A stretch of 64,000 bases of DNA from Halocaridina rubra. Taxonomy: Eukaryota > Arthropoda > Malacostraca > Decapoda > Atyidae. Below, piece after piece: positions 1 through 10,215 of the stretch. The notes beneath the pieces are model-generated. The model was not told the DNA's origin. It did no database searches and saw only the letters and a program-made list of their open reading frames with translations. Within the stretch, counting starts at the first letter, position 1; each line of letters opens with the position of its first letter. The position numbers and the translations under genes are program-made. Where the stretch lies: positions 16,150-80,149 of the forward strand of contig JAXCGZ010021106.1 in NCBI GenBank assembly GCA_037179515.1, read 5' to 3'.

Positions 1-1
1 G

Positions 2-664
2 GTTATCCCATTGCGGCTGACTGGAGGTGCTTTTTCAGTGAATCAGCAGTTAGGTGATGATGACAAGAAAAATGCAGAAGCAGTAAAAGAGGCACTGAAA
101 TCTGCATTTGGACTAGATTCAGTTACAGCTTATGGAAAGTTCATTAAGCACTAAATGAAGGAAGGAGAGAGTGTAGCTGTGCATTTAGCCAACTTGAAAC
201 GTTTGAGCTTGCTGTTTGACTGCAGTAACGAGAAGCTATTGTTGTGCGCTTTTGTTACCAAATCACCTTATTGTGTGTTACAGGAACTCAGGGCAGGCGC
301 GCATATTGCGAGTATAGGCTTGAGTCATATTGTAGAAAGGGCAAGAATACTTCTGACTGAGGACTCTAATACTGACACTGTATTTTTTGGTGTAGGTGGA
401 GACCATGATAAAGAGAAGGTATCACGACCTGTTGACTTTCAGCATAAGGTAAAACCAAGACTATGTTTTAATTGTAGAAAACCAAAGCACTTTGCATGTG
501 ATTGACCATTGACTTTGCATGCAGAGTCAGAAAGCGGATGCACCACAGTCATTGAGTCTCGTGTGTGTTATGGATGCAAAAAACCTGGTCACATAGCAAA
601 AGACTGTGATTTAAACTGCAATAAGGAAAAGCCACTAGCGCCAGCTTCTTCCTCCAAGAATTGA
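2..664 (+). pseudogene. gag: Gag remnant with two CCHC zinc knuckles
   Basis: One frame runs from base 2 to the TGA at 662-664, broken by TAA at 152-154 and TGA at 503-505. It encodes a capsid-like region (for example LKSAFGLDS, then GESVAVHLANLKRL after the first stop) and two nucleic-acid-binding zinc knuckles. The first, near 466-505, reads CFNCRKPKHFACD and then hits a stop exactly where the last cysteine of the CX2CX4HX4C motif should be, so a Cys codon probably became TGA. The second, near 568-610 (CYGCKKPGHIAKDC), is intact. Gag would package element RNA in cytoplasmic particles. The N terminus is outside the window. Confidence 0.8.
625..631 (+). promoter_or_regulatory. Candidate -1 frameshift heptamer between gag and pol
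   Basis: The heptamer is GGAAAAG, phased as G GAA AAG in the gag frame. In the -1 frame a TAA lies at 622-624 and the frame is open from exactly 625 into the protease, while gag terminates at 662-664. This is the layout expected of programmed -1 frameshifting. I see no clear downstream pseudoknot, and the heptamer is not one of the strongest canonical types. Confidence 0.35.
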
Positions 665-1269
665 AAATGGCGCTGCCTATGATTGAGATAACTGTAAATG
701 GAATTTGGGTGAATGAGCTTGTGGATAGTGGATGCACTAGATGCATATTTGAGGAGAGGGTGTGTCGAGATTGGAGTAGGCAAGATGTTGGTCTAATTGG
801 GATTAGTGGGCATGAGGTTCCCTGCAGAGGAGAGGGGTTTGTCAACATAGTTTATGGAGGCAATGAGGCAAGAGTGAAGGCGAAAGTCCTTGATCGTTGT
901 CTGATGAATTTTGGATTCATCCTGGGGATGAATGGTATTGAGTTACTGGGGGGAGTAACTATAGAGTCAACCCAAAAGATAACATTAAAATATAGAACAG
1001 AGTCTTTGGTGGGTATGTCTGTGTATAGGGAAGAGAAGCCAGTTGTATTGGTAGACGAGAAGGACTTCAAAACAGTATTTGATGGATGTCGTTGGGTGGT
1101 TACTTGGTTATGGTTGGAGGGAGAGGAATCTTATCTTAAGAGCACAATGGTGGAGTATGGAGTTCCACAACATATTCGAGAGGAGTATGAGCAGGAATTG
1201 GCACAATGGATTAAGGATGGATGGCTAGTGCCGCACGATGAGCAAAACATGGCTCCCCTCGTGGCTTAA
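625..1269 (+). pseudogene. pol: Retropepsin-like protease and start of RT, frame -1 to gag
   Basis: The frame is open from 625 to the stop at 1267-1269. Near the start it has the retropepsin active-site loop LVDSGCTRCIF (D-S-G), and about 75 residues later FILGMNGIELL, matching the second conserved protease element. The tail (YGVPQHIREEYEQELAQWIKDGWLVP) is the pol linker that precedes RT in gypsy-type elements. The enzyme would cleave the Gag-Pol polyprotein. The frame is lost at about 1250, where RT continues in another frame. Confidence 0.75.
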
Positions 1270-2050
1270 TACCTCTTATGGTAGTGAACCAGAAGAACAA
1301 AAAACAGTGCGGCTGGTCCTCGATTACAGGGAGCTGAATTCTTACGTGGATGCTTTTACTGGTAAGGCAGAGGTGTGTCGGGACAAAATGCAGGCTTGAC
1401 AGAGGATGGGGGGCAATACCACCATTGTTGATTTGAGGAAGGCGTATTTGCAGATTCATGTGGATGAAAGTCTGTGGGCGTATCATACAGAGATGTTTAA
1501 AGGAATGGGGTACTTCTTAATGCGGCTTGGGTTCGGGTTGAATATTGCACCACTAATAATGTCAGGAATCTTGACAGTGATGTTTGATCAGGAACCTGAG
1601 ATGAAGCGACACACATCAGCTTATTTAGACAACATTTATGTGGATGAAAATGGTGAGGCATGCAGTCGAGTCATTAAGCATCTGCAAAAGTGGGGTTGAG
1701 TGTGTAAGAACCCTGAGAAGGTATCAGCCGGAGCACGTGAGGGTGCAGGATGATCCAGAAAGAAAGGACCAGCTCAACTGGTGCAGAGACAGTAAATTAG
1801 AGAGAATGCCAGGTATACTGACCAGGAGAGTGATATTTTCAATTTGTGGTCAATTGACTGGACATTTGCTGGTTTCTGGCTGGTTGAGAGTGGCTGCCTC
1901 TTACCTCAAAAGAGTAGCGAATACTCATAGTGTGGGATGGAATGCCGAAATCAGAGGGAAGTATATTCGTGTCATGTTGGAGGAGGTCTATTGCAGATTA
2001 GATAAAAACAATCCGGCTCATGGAAGGTGGAATGTGGAGGGTGCCGAGCT
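1240..2050 (+). pseudogene. pol: Reverse transcriptase remnant, altered catalytic box
   Basis: Frame-hopping translation gives VRLVLDYRELNSYVD (about 1308-1350), TIVDLRKAYLQIHVDES (about 1420-1470) and RHTSAYLDNIYVDE (about 1608-1650). The last corresponds to the YxDD box but reads Y-L-D-N, so the second catalytic aspartate is lost. Stops occur at about 1397 and 1697. Downstream, QDDPERKDQLNWCRD and ILTRRVIFSICGQLTGHL fit the thumb and connection region. This copy cannot encode a working polymerase. Confidence 0.75.
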
Positions 2051-2470
2051 GGATCTGTGGGTTGATGTTAACTCATTAGCTATTGGCGTGGTTTTGCAGG
2101 TGAATGGAATGACTGTGGAGGATGGATCATGGTTGAGGACGTCAGCTAGCATGCACATAAACTTGGCAACTTAGAGGCTGTTATTCGAGGGTTTAACATG
2201 GCTCTATCATGGAATATGAAGAATATACAGTTAAAGACTGATTCTTCTACTGTCTACCGCTGATTAACTGATGCGCTGATTAGCAATGCAAGGCTGAAGA
2301 CAAAAGCAGCGAGTGAGATGCTAGTCCGAAGATTGGAAGTTATAACTCAGTTGAAGAAGGAGTATAACATAGAGTTGAGCCTCAAGCTAGTACCTAGCAA
2401 ATGGAATCTTGCTGATGCTTTGATGTGGCTACCCAACCGGTGGTTGAGTCATCAGTGCAGTGATGTATGA
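2038..2470 (+). pseudogene. pol: RNase H remnant of the same element
   Basis: LDLWVDVNSLAIGVVLQVNG (about 2050-2105) resembles the first RNase H strand with its catalytic aspartate. The similarity continues across stops through LKTDSSTVYR (about 2230-2260) and LVPSKWNLADALMWLPNRW (about 2388-2445), the usual end of the domain in gypsy-type pol. At least three stops or frameshifts interrupt it. Confidence 0.65.
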
Positions 2471-2473
2471 GCT

Positions 2474-3535
2474 GTGGCAAACTGTCCTGACCCAGACAAG
2501 ATAAGAAACATTTATCAAAATATGGGTCATCCTGTGGTGGAAAGGACAATTTGCTTTACTAGGAGAGTGCATCCACATGTTGCCCGCAAGCAAGTTCAGG
2601 AAGTTGTTAGGAATTGGGAAAAGTGTAGCAGTATAGATCCTGCCCCTCAAAAGTAGACACACGGTAGTCTGAGTGAGCCGGATGTGTGGGGACGGTTGGG
2701 AATGGATGGTACACTCCACAATGGAAAACGCTACCGCACCCTCATTGATTGTGGCCCAAGTCGCTTCACTTTGTTGGCACGAACTGCGTTATGGGGACTG
2801 TAAGACCGTGATACGTTTATTAGCACTGGTGTTTTGTGAACATGGACTCCCTCGGGATATCTTGGCTGACAATGCAGCAATTTTTAGGAATAAAAGGTTC
2901 ACGAATTTCATTGGCAAGTGGGGGTGTAGTCTGCGGTTTCGATGTGCATGTGTTCCAGAAGGTAATTCCATAGTCGAGGGGGTTCATCGTTCAATAATGA
3001 GGATAGCTGCCAGAACTCGCTGTGATATCAGAGAAGCCATATACTTGTACAACATAACTCCATTTGATGATGAGAACGAGGACACTGCACCCATAATGTG
3101 GTTCACAAGTATTCGGCAAGAATTAAGGGAGTAGATGAAGTCGAGGAGCAGGAAGCGGGTGGCAATTGCTGGTACAAGGTAGGGGAGGAGGTGTGGGTTG
3201 AGGGCCCCCAAAACAAGTACTTCAAGAAGTTAAAGTGTGGAAGAGTACCAAAACTGATCTCTCCCCATGCGGCAGAACTGGATGGCATACCCCAACATGA
3301 GAACGATCACTGACGTCGCACTGTGAGCACAGAGGAGAGGTCAGAGAGACTGGAAAGCGGAGGTGAGGATGAGACTGAGGATGATGAGCCACTGCTGTTA
3401 TGATTCAGCGAGAGTGACACTGACTGTTCAAAGAGTGAACACCACAAGGGAGATGAACTGGAGGGGAAGGCTGTGGCCCCTCGGAGAAGTGGAAGGATAA
3501 GGAGTCCTCCCACTCGGCTTTGTTGTTGAATTCAA
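2474..3535 (+). pseudogene. pol: Integrase remnant with C-terminal tail
   Basis: The H2C2 zinc domain is recognisable in MGHPVVERT and EVVRNWEKCSSIDPAP (2520-2650). The catalytic core follows in shifted frames: GRLGMDGTLHNG (first Asp, about 2690), ILADNAAIFRNKRF (second Asp, about 2860) and PEGNSIVEGVHRSIM (Glu, about 2957-3000). A C-terminal region continues to about 3530 and ends with RRSGRIRSPPTRLCC, the basic tail typical of this pol group. Stops at 2656, 3134 and 3313 break the frame. The enzyme would insert element cDNA into the host chromosome. Confidence 0.75.
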
Positions 3536-3548
3536 ATTCAAGGGGGAG

Positions 3549-3984
3549 TGTGTAGGCAGGGTAAGAAGAGGGAGGTGGGTTGCTTTTTCGTGATGTGAAT
3601 AAAGTCGAAGTTATGGGAGAGAGGGTAGAAAGTCGAGGGGTGAGCATCGTGATCGTCGTTGTTGTTGTTATGTTGAGGTTTGGAGGAGCTGGCGCCAGTG
3701 TTAAAATAAGTCGTCCTCATTTCGTTTCCTATATATTTTAGTATATTAGTGCATGGGTTTATTTGCTTATTTATAATTAGGTAGTGGTTGTAGCTGTGTG
3801 TTTCCTACAATACGGGAGAAGTTGGGTATTATTAGGACTGGGAAAGATAGATATTTGGCTGCAGTGTAGGCTGATCTTTTAGCTTACCGGAAAGTTTTGG
3901 CCTGCTGTTTATTGACGTCTGAGTTTGTCTAGCCTAGGCCCTCCAGTATCGACGAGTCGCCTGCGGATCTGAGAGGTGAGGACA
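3549..3984 (+). repeat. Putative 3' LTR (about 436 bp) preceded by polypurine tract
   Basis: A purine run (AGGGGGAG, 3541-3548) is followed directly by TGTGTAGG, the expected polypurine-tract/LTR junction. An AATAAA signal lies at 3598-3603. The right edge at GACA (about 3984) is a guess from the TG...CA rule. No second LTR copy is in the window to confirm it. Confidence 0.5.
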
Positions 3985-5721
3985 ACTTTGTGTGAGGTTT
4001 TTTTTTTATATAAGCTATATCAAGGCTCTTTCTCATGAAAACATTAGGTAATTTTTCAACTACATATATCATACAAGACTATTAATAATTTGTTTAACAA
4101 GATAGCAGGATGAATTCAGCCGTGTAAAGAGGCTATTCTACCACAGATTTCTTACATCTAATAGTATACTCACTCAAGTTGCTGAGTTGGTATGTATATC
4201 CAGTGCCAATGATGACATTTTTGTCTCCAAAGATTGCTAGTTTATATTCTAATAAAATTACATTCATTATTTTTAACATAACCTTAATGCTATGGAGCTC
4301 AATTCTAGCTTAACTATGAGATGCATTAAAATTTTAATTACAACAACGCCTTCTACTGCTTAACATACTCTAGTTATAAATCCATGTGTTTTGGGAAAGT
4401 CAACAAACAATTACTTTAGTTATTTATATGTTTACATATATATTTCATGGCCTCAATCACACTTCATTATCATCTTAAAAACAGTTTTTTTTAATATAGC
4501 CTATAGCTATTTCCATACTATGTCCTTTGGACAATTTGTCAATACGCGAAATTGGTGTCAAAATACTGCGGTCTATCATCCATTAAATTTCATCCATTTT
4601 TCTAAACTGTTTGATGTTTTCCTCTATCTGGACATAAAGGGAAAAAATCGAAATCTAGGGATCCCTCCCCTGAATTCATATATATTGTATATTAAAATTG
4701 CCTGTGATTGTGCTGTTCAATAACAAGCATGCAAAATAGGATGCAATGAATTAATCTTTTATAAGCATAGTAGTGTATTAATAACATAGTAGGCTCAATA
4801 AGATCAAAATTTCATGCAAAAGAGACACAGTCTCTCTCTTGAAAGAGTTTACAATGTTCCTCAACTCGTTTCAATTTAATATTTAGGTTTTTATTATGCA
4901 ATTTAAAAGGCAGAAAGTCTTTGTAAAAACACACCACTGCATTTCAGTGTAAATCACAGCCTGGTCAGGTGGACTCTATATTCACAGGGAAGGGTGGCTT
5001 CAAATGGAATGATGCAGCTACGTGTTCTCAATGATAAACTGGATTGTGATTAGATGATAATGAACACCTTCAGAACTCAACAGCTCTCATAATTGTTCTT
5101 GAGCTCTTCAATAGAAGTGCTAGGAGAAAAGGGGGGAACACTTTTTTGTCCCACGTAGCTCTACTAAATTAGCAGCCCAAATGAATCCACCATTTATACA
5201 TGTCAAGCTGTCACTCATTTAGTTTTGAGAATTACAGGATCGTAATTGTTTTTTCTATATTTATATATCTATTTGTATGCTAAAATGGCAGTCCCCCTTT
5301 GTAAGGGAGTGACTGAGTCAAAGGACACACTCATGCAATTTTTTTTATACTTACACATATAACTCACCATCAGCTTGGCCATGGCACCAGCCGCCCGTTG
5401 GAAGACTACAACTAACTGAAGGTACTAGGATGCGAATAGGACTGGTCCAGACAGTTCCAGGTCGAGTCTTTCTTCAGGACGGTTCTTTCCTCATGCCTAC
5501 ATCTACACTGAATATTTTGGTGTACTCATCACACATCTCTTGCTGTTCCATTACATTTGGCATGTCACAACATTCCCCACATCTGTCTTTTTCTCTCATT
5601 TGTTATTATTTATGGAAGGTCTACAGATAATGGCCCCAAGTACCCGGCATAGAGGGGTGCAAAGAATCTCCGGGGATAGTGTTGACTCCACTATTGGCTT
5701 GAGGCACACACCCTTCGTGGT
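3985..5721. other. AT-rich non-coding stretch, no gene recognised
   Basis: Only short ORFs without recognisable motifs occur. A short piece near 5288-5325 (TTTGTAAGGGAGTGACTGAG) resembles the dispersed repeat described at 10111 and 13290. Nothing else is identifiable. Confidence 0.6.
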
Positions 5722-6861
5722 AGTAATGGTTCTGCCCTTAACCTTGCACCTCCAAATAGATCTGCTGCTTTCACTCTTCACTATTCTAACATTCGTGGTC
5801 TAAACTCTAATCTTTCATCTATGGAATGGCACTTGGGTACTTTTCTCCCTAACCCCCTCCTCCTATCTGAAACTCAGCTGTCTATACATGCTTCCACTGA
5901 CCCATTTCAAATCTCTCAACATAATCTGTATACTCATTTTTGTAGCAAAGGTGGGGTCTGTGCCTACTGCAACACTAACACTCCTACTGTGAGGCTCATG
6001 GACCTTGAATCTCCCGACTTTGATGTTCTCTGGCTAAAAGTCTATCTCTCCACTACCACTGTCTTCCTTTGATTCTGCTATTGTTCTCCAAACTCCACCA
6101 AGTCTGTGTCTTTCTTTGAATACCTGTCCTCGTGCCATGAGTCCTAGCTATCTTCTCACCCACATGCCAAAGTTCTCTACATTGGAGACTTCAATATACA
6201 CCACAGTGAGAGACTTCATTAGTCTCACACTGATGTGGGAGGAAGTGAAGCCCTTGCTTTCTCTATTACTCACAATCTGGAGCAAATTATCAAACATCCT
6301 ACTCGTGTTCCTGATCGTCACAAACATGCAGAAAACATTCTTGACCTATTATTTACTTCTAACCTATCAAACTACTTTTAATCTTTGCTTTCCCCTCTTG
6401 GTAAATCTGACCACTCTATGATCTCAAACTCATCCATTTTTGCTCCCCCTCCACCAATTCCTCCTACTCAGCGCCGCCTTTGGCACTTTGAGCGTACCCA
6501 CCATGAAAATTTGCATAACTTCCTCTCTGACATTCCATGGGATGACCACTGCTTTCGGTCCCGCAACCCTGATCAGGTAGCTCTAAATGTTGCCGAGATC
6601 ATGACCGCGGGAATGGAGGCATACATCCCCTCTTCTACAAAAACTTTCTCTCCCCCTAAACCTTGGTTTGACCGTGACTGCTCCATGGCTATCCAGGCCA
6701 GGAAACGGGCACACCGATCTTACCATGCCTATCCTTCTGAGTTAACTCTCTCTGCTTTAATTGTAGGTAGGAATCGCTGTACTGCTCAGATTCGAAGGTC
6801 TAAGGCTCCCTTTATAAAAAGAAAAGTTGAAGACCTAAACTCCTCTCCCACTGACAAATGC
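5722..6861 (+). pseudogene. Endonuclease (EEP) domain of non-LTR element, broken
   Basis: Translation from 5722 gives YSNIRGLNSNLSSMEWHL and LLLSETQLS (catalytic Glu of the exonuclease-endonuclease-phosphatase fold). The match continues after frameshifts with NILDLLFTSNLS and LLSPLGKSDHSMI, which holds the conserved Ser-Asp-His near the domain end. The 6385-6861 part continues into the linker (WHFERTHHENLHNFLSDIPW, KPWFDRDCSMAIQARKRAH), typical of the region before RT. The domain nicks target DNA for target-primed reverse transcription. Stops at about 6072 and a frame change near 6400 inactivate it. Confidence 0.75.
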
Positions 6862-7866
6862 TTCTGGTTTCCAGTTTTCTTACTGACCGTTTTATATCTG
6901 TATATGTTGATGGCCCTACATCTAGCCCTTTCTCTGTTACCAGTGATGTTCCACAAGTCTCTGTTCTTTCAACTACTCTGTTCCTTCTCTTCATCAATGA
7001 TCTTCTACAATTCCCATCTTCCTCTCTTCTTCATGCCTTTGCTGATGATTTTACCCTTCACTTTTCCTCTGCTTTTTCTTCAAAACCTTCATCTGTTACT
7101 TGTAATCAGTCTCGTATCACTTTTTCTTCTACTCTCGTCTCTGATTTGCAGAGAGTATCTGAGTGGGGCACTTAAAATTTAGTTGAATTCAGTGCCTCCA
7201 AGACACAGTTTCTGGCTATCTCTTTATCTTCTCCTCCTGATAACCCTATTGTCTTGTAACTAACGAAATTTACCCTCTTGAGTCTATCAAAATATTAGGA
7301 GTCCATATAGCATCTAATTTGTCTGGGAGGAATCACATAATCCAAAGTTCTAAATCTTCATATAAAAAATTAGGGGTTTTGTTTCGTTTTCATCATTACT
7401 TTTCCTCTTTACAGTTGCTTAAAATTTATAAAGGTCTTATCCGTCCCTGCTTAGAATACTGCTCACACATCTGGGGTGCTTCCTCTTATATTTATCTCCT
7501 TGATAGGGTTGAATCTAAGGCAGTCAGAATCATTAATGATCCTTCTCTTACTTCAAATCTGGATTCTCTCTCTCTTCGCCATAAGGTATCTTCCCTTTCT
7601 CTTTTCTATCACTACTACTTCCATCGCTGCTCTGATGAGTTGTGGGTTGCATCCCTCCCCAACTGCCGATGCCACGTAACACTCGCCAAGCGGCCTCTTC
7701 TCACAGGTACTGTGTGGAGATTTGTAGCTCCCGGATTGGTCGGTGCAGCGACTGCTTCTTCCCATCTACCTCCAGACTCTGGAGCTCCCTTTCTCCTTCT
7801 GTCTTTCCTAATTCTTATAACCTTTCATCCTTCAAAAAGCAGATCTATCGTCATCTCAGGGCCTAG
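6858..7866 (+). pseudogene. C-terminal RT fragment of the same non-LTR element
   Basis: FLTDRFISVYVDG and LFINDLL lead into LLHAFADDFTLHFSS (about 7030-7075), the RT catalytic FADD box. After a stop at 7173 the match resumes with IKILGVHIASNLSGRNH (about 7290-7335) and KIYKGLIRPCLEYCSHIWGA (7420-7480), the conserved thumb region. The final part, after a frameshift near 7670, is PSTSRLWSSLSPSVFPNSYN and FKKQIYRHL. The RT sequence before FLTDRF is absent, so a deletion of several hundred codons joins linker to C terminus at about 6858. Confidence 0.8.
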
Positions 7867-8111
7867 TCCTTCTTATCTCTGGGTCCTGTTTACTTTGACT
7901 GTTTTTTCTGTCTGTTCTTTTCCTTTGTGTGACATTACCTCATCTCTGCCTAGTCCTTAACCTTTTTCTTTTCCTTTGTCTTGGTATTTTCTCGTGCCCG
8001 GGTCTTTCTTGATGAGGGCAGTTTTTGCCTGCCCCGGTGTCACACTCATAAAAAGAAAAAAAAATAGAGCCACTCCTCTTCCCCCTCTCTTTACTTCAGG
8101 TCTTTACACCA

Positions 8112-9606
8112 TTATCTGTGGTCTTTTAGGTAGCTTAGAAGTCCAATTGTGGCATGAAAAGCTCTTCTGCATTCAGGACAGGAAGTAACACTTGGCAAAA
8201 TGGACCTTGGATGTTGTTGCCTCTTTTTCCATCTTTGTTTGCTTCCAGTGATGATTGTTTTGAATGCAGAATAATCTGCAGGTAGGCCTTTTAGGCTCAT
8301 AGTAGCAAGCAAGCCATCGCAAATAACTTCACGTGCCTTCTTGAGTGCCCAAGCATTGCATAGTGGAAAATTATTCAAATCTGTTGCATCCACGGAGCAG
8401 TTACAACGGGCTGTAATAACAGTTGCTATGAATGTGCAACACTTAATTGCTTTTACTACAGCATTGAAATATTTCATGAACATTGTTGCATGAAAACTTA
8501 ATATGATGTCATTTTTATTTTAGAAGTGTTATGAACTGAGTCCATGATCACTGCAAAGATCATAATTCTTACAAATGCCTTTTGTTTGCATATACAGTAT
8601 TTATGTACTTTGGAAACACAGATTTGAATGTCACTTCCCTAGCTCCCACATTCCAGATCTGTACTTATTGCACATAAAATATTTCTTTGATACATACTTA
8701 CTCTCTAGTCGTCACGAAGAGGGGCCGTATGTGAAATGGCAGCATTAGTGCTTCACCGGCGCCTATCAGGGATCGCGTGTGAAGCAGCAACAGGTGAAAG
8801 CATGGCAAGATCGGCTATGTGGGAACAAGTCGTTCACCAGTCGCTGTAAAGTGAGGATGCAGCAGAGAATACTCCTGGTTGTTCCAGTAATAAAGAAAGA
8901 ATTGTAACCGTCATTCTTTTATCCCCACAACTCTGAGTGTTATCTGTCATCATGTCTACTTCTACCTCAACTGTTGCTGCTCATTCTCGTGTGATGAATT
9001 ACCAAATTCCTATTCTTGGCCTTGGTTTCCAATTTATGATGTCAGTGTCCTCTGTAAGTTGGAAGGAGGAAATATGTTTTGCCAAGCATTCATCTTTCAT
9101 CTAATTAACATGATTACTCCATCTTAAATGGTTCTTGATGATGAAGGCCTCATTGCTTGTAGTCATTGCTTTGCTCAGCATGCTTACATTGGTTCTTCTG
9201 TTTTCCCATCTTAATATGTTTCAAAACAAACCTTGATGGGACTTTTCAAGTGTCTTCTGATGTCGTGGGTGTGCCGTCCTAGTCTCTGAATTCTGCATTA
9301 GCACTGGGATTGCCACTGCTTTGTGCACAACCAGTTTGGTGTCTTTTTGGATGTTATGATCATGAAAGATCTTGAATTAAGAAGCAAGAGCTGTTTCAGC
9401 GCATATAAGCAATGTTGGATCTAGTCATCTAGGTTAGGAATGGAGGAGATGTGACTTCCAAGATATGGAAAGTAGTCCATGGTTTCCAGGGTTGTGCCCA
9501 AGTTTAATTGATTGTTCTTGTGGGTTTGCTTCAATTGTAGATAGTTGGTAAGTGATTTGAGTCTTCTTAGAGAAGATGGAAACTCTTCTTTAAAAGCATA
9601 TTTCAT
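8112..9606 (-). pseudogene. RTE-like non-LTR retrotransposon relic, RT thumb to C-terminal zinc finger
   Basis: On the minus strand the frame from 9606 reads TLETMDYFPYLGSHISS, the RT thumb motif. Further on come RHQKTLEKSHQGLF (about 9220-9262), then after one stop RRTNVSMLSKAMTTSNEAF and IIKNHLRWSNHVN. These match the conserved 'H-LE-FH...RTN...A...I-K-LRW-GHV' block that follows RT in RTE-type elements. The end, SCPECRRAFHATIGLLSYLK (near 8120-8190), is the C-terminal CxxC zinc-finger-like tail of that group. Between 8480 and 8990 I cannot follow the match. It has stops throughout and no RT core, so it is an old relic. Confidence 0.6.
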
Positions 9607-10110
9607 ATACTGTATTCTTCATTTACAATATGTTCACACACCATTTACTCTCGAGTTGAGAACATATCTAGTTTGAATATTTAGAAGGCAATAACCCTGA
9701 GTAACAGAAGAAAGTTGCTTTTTCACCATGTTGGCGTTTATGAATAGGTTATATAATTGTTCTTAGATATATTTAAGTAGTTGCATATAGACTTTCCCTC
9801 ACTCAAGCTAAGTTACAAATTTAAAATTTCAAGTTCAACAGAGACATTATTCTCTGAACATGCTCAAAACTTGCATCAGGGTTACTTTGCAGCCTTGTCT
9901 TGCAGGTATTCCTATATTCATTTGAGTTATGATAAGTGGCCATTAATTACAACTCTTTTTCTGTATTCCATAAGAACTTGAGGGTTTCTACAGACTTTAC
10001 CTTCCAAGAATTTTCTGAGACTTATATACTTGTTGAATATGCAACTACTTCTGCTTAAGTCATGCATAGTCCCAAAATCTATCTATCTATCAATGTATTC
10101 GAGCCATTTT

Positions 10111-10215
10111 TCCCCTTATAAGGGGAGTGGCAGAGTCAAGGCAAAATACTTTGACTTATTGGGAGTAGAAAATATACAGGAGGGATTCCCAGTCCCCTCA
10201 CCCCACCCCATTTAG
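10111..10215 (+). repeat. SINE-like dispersed repeat, copy 1
   Basis: The block begins CCCCTTATAAGGGGAGTGGC, passes through ACTTTGACTTATTGGGAGTA, and ends CCCAGTCCCCTCACCCCACC. It is the same as the reverse complement of 13318-13433 with many mismatches. Two diverged copies in opposite orientation indicate an interspersed repeat. It has no ORF, and I cannot identify Pol III boxes confidently. Confidence 0.55.

Larger units (their letters stand above)
1..3984 (+). mobile_element. Decayed Ty3/gypsy-like LTR retrotransposon, 5' end outside window
   Basis: Reading on the plus strand gives, in order, gag with zinc knuckles, aspartic protease, reverse transcriptase, RNase H, integrase, a purine-rich tract and an LTR-like end. 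That order (PR-RT-RH-IN) is the Ty3/gypsy order. The 5' LTR and the start of gag lie before base 1. Several frameshifts and stops break the reading frames, and one RT active-site residue is altered, so this copy is dead. Family-level placement beyond Ty3/gypsy-like is not possible from the sequence alone. Confidence 0.85.
5722..8084 (+). mobile_element. APE-type non-LTR retrotransposon with internal deletion
   Basis: An apurinic-endonuclease-like domain and the C-terminal third of a reverse transcriptase lie in order on the plus strand, but most of the RT palm is missing at the join near 6858. The 3' end is an A-rich tail near 8050-8072. The combination (endonuclease, FADD-type RT, no RNase H seen) fits the CR1/Jockey-type group. 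The copy also has several frameshifts. Confidence 0.75.

Noticed and set aside
5430..5803. ORFs at 5430-5803 as an upstream ORF1 of the non-LTR element
   Set aside because: No ORF1-type motif is visible, and overlapping frames give equally long unconvincing peptides.
8700..9060. LTR and gag start suggested by ATGTCTACTTCTACCTCAAC after a possible LTR end
   Set aside because: No second LTR, primer site or gag motif follows, and the minus strand of the neighbouring region fits an RTE-like relic better.
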